DNA of 64,000 nucleotides. It comes from CBFFRJ01 sp051486985 (GTDB taxonomy: Bacteria > Pseudomonadota > Gammaproteobacteria > Enterobacterales > Enterobacteriaceae). This document shows positions 34,894 through 43,597 of this stretch, piece after piece. The notes beneath the pieces were generated by a model. That model did no database searches, had not been told where the DNA came from, and worked only from the letters and a program-made list of their open reading frames with translations. Location of the stretch: positions 1 to 64,000 of the forward strand of contig NZ_JAHVDV010000028.1 in NCBI RefSeq assembly GCF_051486985.1, written 5' to 3'. The position numbers and the translations under genes are program-made. Positions within the stretch are counted from its first letter, which is position 1; every line of letters begins with the position of its first letter.

Positions 34894-37028
34894 TGCTTCA
34901 GCACGTTCCCGTATAACCGCTTAATCCCGTCGGCATCCGTCTCGGAGTAGACCCCCTGCAACTCCGGTGAGAAGCCCGGTAGGAGGTTGACGCCCTCTTC
35001 CAGTGCCAGGAAGTAGCGCTGTACCGCTCCCCCCCACACTTCGCCGGGCACCACGCACAGCACACCCGGCGGATAGGGCAACGCGCCTTCGGCGGCAATG
35101 CGCCCTTCCGCTTCGCTGATACGAACCAGATCCACGTTGCCGCGAATATACTCCTGATGCGCGTCCTGGGGGTTAACCACCACTGCCGGGAAGCTCGCCT
35201 TGCGGAACATCTCTTTTTGCAGATCCTTCACATCAAAACTCACGTAAAGGTCGTGCATCTCCTGGCAAAGCTGGCGAAGTGTGTAATCGCGATAGCGTAC
35301 CGGGTACTTGTTGTAGATGGTCGGTAGCACCGCGGCCAGTGGCGTGTCGTCTTCAATATGACGTTCAAACTGGGCAAGCATCGCCACCAGATGGGCCATT
35401 TTTGCCGTGCTCTCGGCCGGTGTCAGCAGGAACAGAATTGAATTGAGATCGCATTTTTCCGGCACGATGCCGTTCTCACGCAGGTAGTTCGCCAGGATCG
35501 TTGCCGGGATCCCAAATTCCGTGTACTCCCCCGTTTGCGCATCGATCCCAGGCGTGGTCAGCAGCAACTTGCAGGGATCGACAAAGTATTGATCCTGAGC
35601 ATAGCCTTCAAAACCATGCCAGCGGGCACCCGGCTCAAAGCTGAAGAAGCGGCGCTCACGGGCAATCACCTCAGTTGGATGATCCTGCCACGGGCGACCG
35701 GCGATTTCCGGCGGCACGAACGGCTGGATCATTTTACAGTTGGCGATAATCGACTTGCGGGCTTCAATGCCCACCTCAACACACTCGGCCCACAGACGCC
35801 GCCCGCTCTCACCCTGATGGATTTTGGCGTTCACATCGAGTGCCGCGAAGAGCGGATAGAACGGGCTGGTCGAGGCATGCAGCATAAAGGCATTATTCAG
35901 CCGTTTGTGCGGGCAGAAACGGGCCTGTCCACGCAGGTGGTTATCCTTTTTATGGATCTGCGACGTCTGCGAGAAACCGGCCTGCTGTTTATGAACGGAC
36001 TGGGTAACAAAGATCCCCGGATCGTTTTCGTTCAGATCCAGCAGCAGCGGCGAGGTGTCGGCCATCATCGGGATGAACTGTTCATAGCCTACCCAGGCAG
36101 AGTCAAACAGGATGTAGTCGCAGAGCGTGCCGATCTTGTCGATCACCTGCCGGGCGTTGTAAATCGTGCCGTCGTAAGTGCCGAGCTGAATAATCGCCAG
36201 GCGGAACGGGCGCGGCTGGTTGGCTTTTTCCGGCGCCACGTCGCGGATCAGTTCACGCAGGTATGCCTCATCAAAGCAGTGATCGTCAATGCCGCCAATA
36301 AAACCGAACGGGTTACGTGAGGCTTCCAGATAGACCGGCGTGGCTCCGGCCTGGATCAACGCGCCGTGGTGATTAGATTTATGGTTGTTGCGGTCAAACA
36401 GCACCAGATCGCCCCGGGTCAGCAGCGCATTGGTCACCACTTTATTGGCGGCAGACGTACCGTTCAGCACAAAGTAGGTTTTATCGGCGTTAAAGACTTT
36501 TGCCGCAAACTTCTGTGCGTGCTTCGCAGAGCCTTCGTGGATAAGCAGGTCGCCCAGCTTAACGTCGGCGTTGCACATGTCGGCACGAAAGACATTCTCG
36601 CCGAAGAAGTCGTAGAACTGCCTGCCAGCCGGGTGTTTCTTGAAGAATTCCCCGTGCTGATGGCCCGGACAGGCGAAGGTTTCGTTTTTCATCTCAACGT
36701 ACTGGCGCAGGGTATCAAAAAAGGGCGGCAGCAGATCCTCTTCATAGGCGCAGGCGGCGGTTTCAATCTCCAGCCAGTCCTGATCCTGACCGTTAATAAT
36801 CGCGGTAACCCCGTCCGGCAGCGCCTCGGTTTCATTGTCGAATAAAAACACCGGCAGGTTAAAGCCTGTCCGTTTGAGCAACGCCAGAATACCGCTACGG
36901 CTCTCTGCCAGGGTAATGACGACTGCCGCCACATCCGTGAAGTCGGTACTGTCCAGCGTCACCTTTTCGCGGTGCGTAGACAGGGTGGATATCAGCTCGC
37001 GGCTGACGGCAATTTTCATTGTTTTCAT
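34878..37028 (-). CDS. speC: ornithine decarboxylase, constitutive
   Basis: 716 residues from ATG 37028 (MKTMKIAVSRELI); an in-frame ATG two codons upstream is also possible. PLP enzyme of fold I converting ornithine to putrescine. The PLP lysine lies in FVTQSVHKQQAGFSQ, and the DFFGENVFRADMCNADVKLG and LIHEGSAKHAQKFAAKVF regions are near-identical to E. coli. The C-terminus continues five residues (QSSAA) past the E. coli end (GYVLK). A 493-bp leader/promoter region separates it from yqgA, with which it is divergent. Confidence 0.96.
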   Translation of the reverse strand: MKTMKIAVSRELISTLSTHREKVTLDSTDFTDVAAVVITLAESRSGILALLKRTGFNLPVFLFDNETEALPDGVTAIINGQDQDWLEIETAACAYEEDLLPPFFDTLRQYVEMKNETFACPGHQHGEFFKKHPAGRQFYDFFGENVFRADMCNADVKLGDLLIHEGSAKHAQKFAAKVFNADKTYFVLNGTSAANKVVTNALLTRGDLVLFDRNNHKSNHHGALIQAGATPVYLEASRNPFGFIGGIDDHCFDEAYLRELIRDVAPEKANQPRPFRLAIIQLGTYDGTIYNARQVIDKIGTLCDYILFDSAWVGYEQFIPMMADTSPLLLDLNENDPGIFVTQSVHKQQAGFSQTSQIHKKDNHLRGQARFCPHKRLNNAFMLHASTSPFYPLFAALDVNAKIHQGESGRRLWAECVEVGIEARKSIIANCKMIQPFVPPEIAGRPWQDHPTEVIARERRFFSFEPGARWHGFEGYAQDQYFVDPCKLLLTTPGIDAQTGEYTEFGIPATILANYLRENGIVPEKCDLNSILFLLTPAESTAKMAHLVAMLAQFERHIEDDTPLAAVLPTIYNKYPVRYRDYTLRQLCQEMHDLYVSFDVKDLQKEMFRKASFPAVVVNPQDAHQEYIRGNVDLVRISEAEGRIAAEGALPYPPGVLCVVPGEVWGGAVQRYFLALEEGVNLLPGFSPELQGVYSETDADGIKRLYGNVLKQSSAA

Positions 37029-37521
37029 AAGCACACATACCCGTTACAGGGGGAAAAAGGCCCCGGATGAAGCGTTTGCCTCACCCCACGAAGGTGTCTG
37101 ACTGGAACCCGCTCCGACCGCCAGACATCAGTAAAATCAGACAAGATCTGGTTTTAATGTTGTCCTGAAGTGAGCGTACGGTAGCCTCACCGCATGGTGA
37201 GTGAAGTATGGGATAAAATTGAACGGGTGAACATGCGCACGGGTGTGCGATGCTGATGTCTGAGTGAGGAGAGTCGCGTCATCCCAGGCCGTCCCGTGTG
37301 GTTGAGAGGAAAATCCGCGCAATCATGTCATCATTTATTAACAGCTGCAACCAACGAGACAACGGCAAACTTTAGCCTCATGCAGACGCATTTTCATTGG
37401 TTCACATAAGTAACTATATTCAAAAGATTAATACTCACCAGCACCGCATTATTCGGGCATAATAATGTGCATTACAGCGCCATACTATGCAGTTGCTCAC
37501 GCCAGGTATCAGGAGAAAAAC
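37029..37521. other. intergenic region speC-yqgA
   Basis: 493 bp holding the divergent promoters. A hairpin CTCACC-GCAT-GGTGAG lies at about 37187-37202. On the minus strand a short frame ATGATTGCGCGG ... (15 codons from 37327) could be a leader peptide but has no clear ribosome site. The part next to yqgA (37320-37500) is AT-rich and promoter-like. No gene is supported. Confidence 0.4.
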
Positions 37522-38240
37522 GTGTTTACTGGACCCTTTATCAATGCTGCCGCCGTTCTTTTAGGCGGCGTTCTGGGGGCGGTCCTTAGCCAGCGCTTGC
37601 CGGAACGTATTCGCGCCAATATGCCGTCGATTTTTGGCCTCGCATCCCTGGGGATCGGCATTCTGCTGGTGATTAAATGCGTCAATCTCCCCGTGATGGT
37701 GCTCTCTACTCTTGTCGGCACGCTAATTGGTGAACTCTGCTACGTGGAGCGCGGCATCAGCGGTAGCGTAAATGGCCTGCGCAACGTGCTGCAAAAGCGT
37801 CGTGGCGGTGAACACGCCCTCACTGGGCATGAGGCGTTTATTCAGAGTCTGGTGGCGATCATTATTCTGTTTTGTGCGAGCGGACCGGTATCTTCGGCGC
37901 GATGCGTGAAGGCATGACCGGGGATAACAGTATCCTCATTGCAAAAGCCTTTCTCGATTTCTTTACTGCATTAATTTTTGCCACCTCGCTGGGCATTGCC
38001 GTCGCCGCGATCAGCGTGCCAATGCTGGCGATTCAGCTCACCCTCGCTTACAGCGCCACGCTGATTATGCCGTTAACCACGCCTGCGATGATGGGCGATT
38101 TTACCGCCGTGGGCGGTGTGCTCCTGTTAGCTACGGGCTTAAGAATTTGTGGCATCAAGATGTTTGCAGTAGCGAACATGCTGCCTGCCCTCGTTCTGGC
38201 CATGCCGCTTTCCGCCCTGTGGACCGCCTTTTTTGCCTGA
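37522..38240 (+). pseudogene. yqgA: yqgA (DUF554 membrane protein), frameshifted
   Basis: GTG 37522 with AGGAG upstream starts VFTGPFINAAAVLLGG, matching E. coli YqgA. The frame breaks at about 37883-37886 (AGCGGACCGG): ILFCASG should continue with TGIFGAM, which reads in another frame after loss of one base (expected GGA-ACC). The rest runs correctly to AFFA at 38240. Together the pieces equal a full DUF554 protein of about 239 residues with several membrane segments. Either a recent loss of function or a sequencing error. Confidence 0.88.
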
Positions 38241-38345
38241 AGATACGTGCATCTCCTCTTTTCTGGTGATAGATTGTGCAGTCTGCAACGATTTGAAGAA
38301 ATTTCGTTGACGAGGCGAGGCGAATCGGTTTTAATGCCCGCCGTT

Positions 38346-38421
38346 GCCCGGATAGCTCAGTCGGTAGAGCAGGGGATTGAAAATCCCCGTGTCCTTGGTT
38401 CGATTCCGAGTCCGGGCACCA
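38346..38421 (+). tRNA. pheV: tRNA-Phe (GAA)
   Basis: 76 nt including encoded CCA. Acceptor GCCCGGA/TCCGGGC, D-arm GCTCAGTCGGTAGAGC, anticodon stem GGGGA-TTGAAAA-TCCCC with anticodon GAA, and T-arm TTGGTTCGATTCCGAG. Identical context to pheV after yqgA in E. coli, a frequent integration site for islands. Confidence 0.98.
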
Positions 38422-38587
38422 CTTATTCAGAGAACCCAGCCTATGGCTGGGTTTTTGCTTTTAGAGATGTGGACTCTCCATCGAACTTCGTTCGATTATT
38501 CGCCGCACGCGGCTCACCCCTTTGGGGCCAGCGCGACAAGCGCGCTGTTCAACGCCTGCGGCGTTAGTCCGAGCCCGGGCACCACCT
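38404..38587 (+). repeat. duplicated tRNA 3' end, att-like direct repeat
   Basis: The tRNA 3' end TTCCGAGTCCGGGCACCAC (38405-38423) recurs as TAGTCCGAGCCCGGGCACCAC at about 38566-38586, with one mismatch in the last 17 bases. The spacer contains the terminator and a GC-rich stretch with CCCCTTTGGGG. The second copy is probably the remaining att site of an integrated element. Confidence 0.65.
38433..38456 (+). terminator. tRNA-Phe terminator
   Basis: AACCCAGCC (38433-38441), loop TAT, GGCTGGGTT (38445-38453), then TTT. Strong rho-independent terminator 11 bp after the tRNA. Confidence 0.92.
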
Positions 38588-38743
38588 TTCCTTTTTTATG
38601 CTTCCTTATGAATTCCTATGTGTATGCAATTCAATTAGTTAGCGTAAAAATCTTTCCGGATACGTTTTGATTTATCCCTGTGTATCCGGAAAATTGTGAG
38701 TCAGATTGAGGGTTCATTCAGTTCGATGAACGGAGAGACCCTC

Positions 38744-39748
38744 ATGCTAACTGACAGTAAAATTCGCGCCGCGAACCCCCTCGCAAAGTCCTACAAAATC
38801 ACCGATTCACGAGGTCTGTACCTGACGGTATCCACCAGCGGCGCTAAGTTATGGTATTTCCGCTATCGCTTCGATGACAAAGAAAATTGTCTAGCCTTTG
38901 GCGCTTATCCTCTGGTGACGCTGGCGGAAGCCCGCGAAAAACGCGATGCAGCGCGTAAGCTGCTGGCGTCCGGTATTTGTCCTTCGCAGATCCGCAAGGC
39001 GGATAACGCCGCCGTGGGTACATCCCGCACGTTTACCTTTATCGCCACCGCGTGGCACACCAGTTGCCTTAAGCTCTGGTCGGAAGGCCACGCCGATAAC
39101 ATCCTCACCTGTCTTCATCGCTACGTCTTTCCCGATATTGGCACGATGGATATCGCCAAAATTGAAACCCGCCATCTGGCGCTGGAGCTGAGCCTGCACG
39201 TCTTTCTGCGCTCCAGTGAGCTGCGCCTCGCCCACTGGGATGAGTTCAACCTGAAAGCCCATATCTGGACGGTGCCAGCACAGCGGGAAGCGGTTAAGGG
39301 CGTGAGATTTTCATCGCGTGGCGCAAAGATGAAAGATGAGCATCTGGTGCCGTTATCCGCACAGGCCGTCGCTCTGCTGGAGCAGATAAAGGAAATTACT
39401 GGAGAGTCGGTATTTGTCTTTGCGGGTGCGCATTCGATGAACAAGCCGATGAGTGAAAACACCATCAACAAAGCGCTACGGGTGATTGGCTACGACACCA
39501 AAACCGAGGTTTGCGGTCATGGTTTCAGAACAATGGCCTGTAGCGCCCTGAACGAGTCCGCACTGTGGTCGCAGGACGCCATCGAGCGCCAGATGAGCCA
39601 CAAAGAGCGCAACGGCGTGCGATGTGCATAAGGCGGAGCATCTGGAAGCCGTATGGAGATGATGGAGTGGTGGTCGAATTATCTCGACGTGAGCCGCGAA
39701 GGGTACGTTGCGCCGTATATTTATGCGCGACAGCATAAGGCGGCCTGA
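38744..39748 (+). pseudogene. P4-type tyrosine integrase, decayed
   Basis: Starts MLTDSKIRAANPLAKSYKITD, the usual P4-integrase beginning, and ends near YIYARQHKAA (stop 39746-39748), but it is broken. An internal in-frame deletion joins IAKIETRHL directly to ALELSLHVFLRSSELR (about base 39176), removing roughly 70 residues between the core-binding and catalytic domains. After KERNGVR the frame is lost (small deletion near 39623, another base near 39650) before EHLEA / MEMMEWWSNYLDVSREGYV. The catalytic His-x-x-Arg (GHGFRTMA) is present, but the Tyr part lies in the damaged end. Lies 322 bp after pheV in the normal orientation. Confidence 0.88.
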
Positions 39749-39935
39749 GTCAGCGGCAATATAATTTGTTGAAAATGAAAACGCTGATCCTGATTGAGTC
39801 GGATCTGCGTTTCTGTATTAAAAGGTTTTGTATTTAATATCCCGGTGATTAATCGGAAAGCATACAAAAAATTTTGTCCTCAAAATTTTTTGTATGAAAA
39901 CCAATCAATAATTCAATTTTTCAAGGTAGTAGCTA

Positions 39936-40655
39936 TCAACCAGTCTTTTCCTGTCGCCCGTAAACCTGCGCCACATACCGTCCGCGCCCATCGCCGTGGC
40001 CCAAATCCATTGCCGTCAACGCCAGCGCTTCCTTCTCGCTGAATCCCTGCGCCAGGTAATGACGAATGGCATCCTGCGCCCACGCATAACGCAACGAGTG
40101 TGGGGAATAGGCGCCAGTTAAGTCAAGACCCGACGCCTGGCTGTGGCAGTATTTCATCGCGCTTTTCAGGTCAGGCTTATCGATCAGCCTGCCGTGGCGA
40201 TCTTCTGCCACCGCCAGCGCATTATCCAGCGCTTTTCTGACAGCTATAGCATCAAGAATAACGGTTTCACGCGGACGGCCGTCTTTGGTGCCGAATACCA
40301 CAGTCAGCCGGGACTCCTCCCGCTCCAGCGACTGTTTCCACGTTCTTAATGACTGCGCACTCTGTACCGCTTCCTGCGAGCGTAATCCCATCAGCCTTGC
40401 AAGTTCCAGCGTTGCCGCCAGCCCCGGCTCTCTGACTCTGGCGGTTTCCAGCCCCTGTCGGTAATGCTCCGGCGTGATGGCCCGTTTCGTACCGCTACGG
40501 GATGCGCCGGACAACCCCAGTGAATGGTTGTTTATCCGGTCACCGTCTGCCAGTTTTGCACGCCCGGCCTGTTTCAGGATACAGCGCACCGCCGCCATCT
40601 CATTTTGCAGGGAACGCTTTGTGGTGCGGTGGGATCGGATCGAATAATCCCGGTC
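39936..40655 (-). pseudogene. integrase-domain protein, N-terminally truncated
   Basis: A C-terminal fragment of a tyrosine recombinase/Integrase_1-type protein. The frame is open from 40655, entering as SHRTTKRSLQNEMAAVRCIL without a proper start; the first ATG (40598) lies inside the conserved region. Catalytic elements near the end: GLRSQEAVQS (Arg box), YSPHSLRYAWAQDAI (His-x-x-Arg) and LGHGDGRGRYVAQVY (Tyr). The 5' part has been replaced by unrelated sequence, so this is a remnant of a second mobile element. Confidence 0.75.
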
Positions 40656-40935
40656 TCAGCAGGGTGAGCGCAGCGGCCAGTCGTCCGCAGAATGCCATGC
40701 GCAGTGCCGGATCGTTGCATTCCGCCAGGGCAAGCGCGAGTTTGTCGCAGGGGGTGGCGAGGACGGTAAAATCGGTGTCGGCGCTGAAAGGGATGGAAAG
40801 TAACGGGTGTGTCGGGCTGAGGATTGTCGCCGTAAGGCAGCCTCCAGTGAGTAGCGAGTTACGCCCACCACCAGAGGTTCCAATCTCATGGGTGGTGGAA
40901 CCGGACAGGGTTGGAACTACCAGCCTCACTGACAC
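40600..40935 (-). CDS. hypothetical 111-residue protein
   Basis: ATG 40935, MSVRLVVPTLSGSTTHEIGT, ending PPHHKAFPAK; the stop lies one base before the ATG at 40598 (TGAGATG), so coupling to the integrase fragment is conceivable. The C-terminal half (CDKLALALAECNDPALRMAFCGRLAAALTLL) could form amphipathic helices and reads like protein. No family is recognised. It may be a small phage- or P4-satellite-derived gene, or a fortuitous frame. Confidence 0.4.
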   Translation of the reverse strand: MSVRLVVPTLSGSTTHEIGTSGGGRNSLLTGGCLTATILSPTHPLLSIPFSADTDFTVLATPCDKLALALAECNDPALRMAFCGRLAAALTLLRPGLFDPIPPHHKAFPAK

Positions 40936-40975
40936 TGGCGCATCTTACGATGCCCCCGCCCGGCCCCACCATTGA

Positions 40976-41425
40976 TATGTAGCAAAGCGCACGACACAAA
41001 AAAAGCGCAGACGCGCCTCGTGTCGTCAGTGAAGTCATTCAGGGTTCCAATCCCGGCACCTGATTTTGCAGATGCCAGTAAAAGATACGGCGATTGATGA
41101 ACGCCGACAAGGGGGCAGAAACGCAGGCAAGATGCTCCCCACTGCCCGACAGCATTTCAGTAGCTCACCGGATGTAAAATAATACAGGCCATATATTCAT
41201 GTGACGGATATAAATATAAAATACATTTTTAATAAAAATAAAACACAATTCACCATTCATTGACAGAAATCATAAAACAGGACAGGGAGTCGTTTTTAAA
41301 TGGGACATTATTTATCAGTGATGCTAATCATTTCCCCGGTTATTCGCAGATAAGTCAGAAGACCAGATAACGCCTGTTGCGATGCCTGCGGAAATGCCCC
41401 GTTTTATTGATTCAGGGAGGCACTT
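40976..41425. other. intergenic region upstream of vgrG
   Basis: 450 bp without a gene. On the minus strand the palindrome GCGC-GTCT-GCGC followed by seven T (41016-40998) could terminate transcription reading leftward; it is flanked by the inverted pair ACGACAC/GTGTCGT. From 41160 to 41330 it is AT-rich and is the likely vgrG promoter region. Confidence 0.5.
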
Positions 41426-43531
41426 ATGTCGACAGGTTTACGTTTCACACTGGACGTGGATGGTCTGGGGTCAAAAACCTTCGCCGTGGTGAGCTTTCTG
41501 CTGAAACAGCGTTATTCATCCCCGTTTACTCTGGACATTGAAGTCGCCAGTGACGCTTTCGGACAGGCAGCGGAAAACGTACTGGAAAAGAACGCCACCC
41601 TGACTGTCTGGCAGGGAGATACACCACAGCGCCATATCAGCGGCATTGTCACCCGCTTCGGGATGAAAGAGTACAACGGCTGGCAGATGTGCTACAGCCT
41701 GACCATCAACCCTCCCCTGTGGCGCGCCGGGCTGCGACAAAATTTCCGTATCTTCCAGCAGCAGGATATTCAGACCATTTCCACCACGCTGCTGGAAGAA
41801 AACGGTATCACAGGCTGGGAATCGCTGTTTTATGAAGATCACCCGGCGCGGGAATTTTGCGTGCAGTATGGCGAGACCGACCTGGCGTTTCTCATCCGCC
41901 TGTGGTCGGAGGAAGGGATTTTCTTTTTTGACCGGCACGTTGCCGACACGCAAACATTAACGTTGTGCGATGACATGGCCGGGCTGTCCCGCACGGATGA
42001 AATCCCCTTTAACCCCAACCCCGCGACCACTCTTTTGCCCCTGACTGTCAGTACATTCAGTTACCAGGCGCAGATACGCCCCTCTTCGGTGGAAACCAAG
42101 GACTACACCTTTAAGGTGCCGGGATGGCCGGCGTATTACGGACGCGATGGCGAGCACCTTAACGGCCAGCGCACGCAGTATGAAGTTTTCGATTATCCGG
42201 GACGATTTAAGGATGAGCAACATGGGCAGGATTTCGCCCGCTATCAGATGGAGGGCTGGCGCAACAATGCGGAGACAGCCTCCTGCGTCAGCAATTCACC
42301 GACATTATGGCCGGGCGTCATTTTTACGCTTACCGGGCATCCGGTCAGAGAGCTTAACCGGCAATGGCAGGTTGTCAGCAGCGTTCTGACGGGCAAACAG
42401 CCGCAGGCGCTGAAAGGCAGTCAGGGGCCGGGCACCACGCTGGATAACCAGTTTGAGGTTATCCCCACTGACCGGACCTGGCGACCGCAGCCCCTGCTGA
42501 AACCGAAGGTGGATGGTCCGCAGAGCGCAATTGTGATGGGGCCGCCGGGAGAGGAAATCTTCTGCGATGAGCATGGCCGGGTGCGGGTGCGGTTTCACTG
42601 GGACCGTTACTGTCCGGGGAATGAGGACAGCTCCTGCTGGGTGCGGGTATCGCAGGCATGGGCAGGTGCCGGATTCGGCAATCTCGCCATTCCGCGCGTG
42701 GGTCAGGAGGTTATCGTGGACTTCCTCAATGGTGACCCTGACCAGCCCATCATCATGGGACGCACCTATCACCAGGACAACCGCTCTCCCGGCAGTCTGC
42801 CGGGAACGAAGACGCAGATGACCATCCGCTCAAAAACCTACAAAGGGGATGGTTTTAATGAGCTGCGCTTTGAGGATGCGACGGGGCAGGAGCAGGTTTA
42901 TATCCATGCGCAGAAGGATATGGATACCGATGTGCTGAATAACCGCACCACCGATGTGACGGCAAACCACCGCGAAACCATCGGCGGCAATCAGCTCATC
43001 ACCGTGAAGCAGAACCAGATACAGACGGTGGTACAGAATCAGAAAGAGACCGTGGGCCAGAACCAGAGCATTACCGTCGGCCAGAATCAGGCAGAAACGG
43101 TGGGCGTGGCGCGGGCGCTGACGGTCGGGGTGGCGTACCAGACCACGGTGGGCGGCGTGATGAATACCTCGGTGGCGCTGACGCAGTCCTCGCAGGTCGG
43201 TATTTATAAATCCCTGCTGGTTGGCAAAGGCTATGACGTCAGCGTGGGGGAAAACGTCACCTTCACGGTGGGCAAAAGCAAAACCGAAAACACAGGAAAG
43301 GTGGCGGTCTATTCCGCCGGGGAACATCTGGAACTGCGCTGCGGGCAGGCACGGCTGGTGCTGACGCAGGACGGAAAAATATTCCTTAACGGCACCGCCA
43401 TTAACCTCCAGGGCGTCCAGACCCTCAGCGGCGATGCGCTGATGATTAACTGGAATTGCGGCGTAGCGGAAGATCCGCCGAAAGCACCGGAGGAAGACAG
43501 CAGCCAGCCGCCGGATATGCGGCAGTACTGA
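41426..43531 (+). CDS. vgrG: type VI secretion spike protein VgrG (TssI)
   Basis: 701 residues, ATG 41426 after AGGGAGG. Order: phage gpD-like N-terminal domain (about 10-330, with MCYSLTINPPLWRAGLRQNF), gp5-type OB fold (about 370-480: DEHGRVRVRFHWDR, CWVRVSQAWAGAGFG, VGQEVIVDFLNGDPDQPIIMG), then a C-terminal beta-helix of short TVGQNQ / TVGV repeats (about 510-620). No extra effector domain is obvious, so its cargo is probably the Rhs protein 66 bp downstream. No other T6SS genes are in the window. Confidence 0.96.
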   Translation: MSTGLRFTLDVDGLGSKTFAVVSFLLKQRYSSPFTLDIEVASDAFGQAAENVLEKNATLTVWQGDTPQRHISGIVTRFGMKEYNGWQMCYSLTINPPLWRAGLRQNFRIFQQQDIQTISTTLLEENGITGWESLFYEDHPAREFCVQYGETDLAFLIRLWSEEGIFFFDRHVADTQTLTLCDDMAGLSRTDEIPFNPNPATTLLPLTVSTFSYQAQIRPSSVETKDYTFKVPGWPAYYGRDGEHLNGQRTQYEVFDYPGRFKDEQHGQDFARYQMEGWRNNAETASCVSNSPTLWPGVIFTLTGHPVRELNRQWQVVSSVLTGKQPQALKGSQGPGTTLDNQFEVIPTDRTWRPQPLLKPKVDGPQSAIVMGPPGEEIFCDEHGRVRVRFHWDRYCPGNEDSSCWVRVSQAWAGAGFGNLAIPRVGQEVIVDFLNGDPDQPIIMGRTYHQDNRSPGSLPGTKTQMTIRSKTYKGDGFNELRFEDATGQEQVYIHAQKDMDTDVLNNRTTDVTANHRETIGGNQLITVKQNQIQTVVQNQKETVGQNQSITVGQNQAETVGVARALTVGVAYQTTVGGVMNTSVALTQSSQVGIYKSLLVGKGYDVSVGENVTFTVGKSKTENTGKVAVYSAGEHLELRCGQARLVLTQDGKIFLNGTAINLQGVQTLSGDALMINWNCGVAEDPPKAPEEDSSQPPDMRQY

Positions 43532-43597
43532 GCAATGTCACCGCAGCAACAGGGCAGTATGTTAAAGGAAAATAAAAATTTATAAAAGGACGGGAAT

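Noticed and set aside
37137..37327. Leader peptides upstream of speC on the minus strand
   Set aside because: A 61-codon frame starts only with TTG and a 15-codon one with ATG, neither with a clear ribosome site; polyamine leader peptides are known for speF, but no matching motif is visible.
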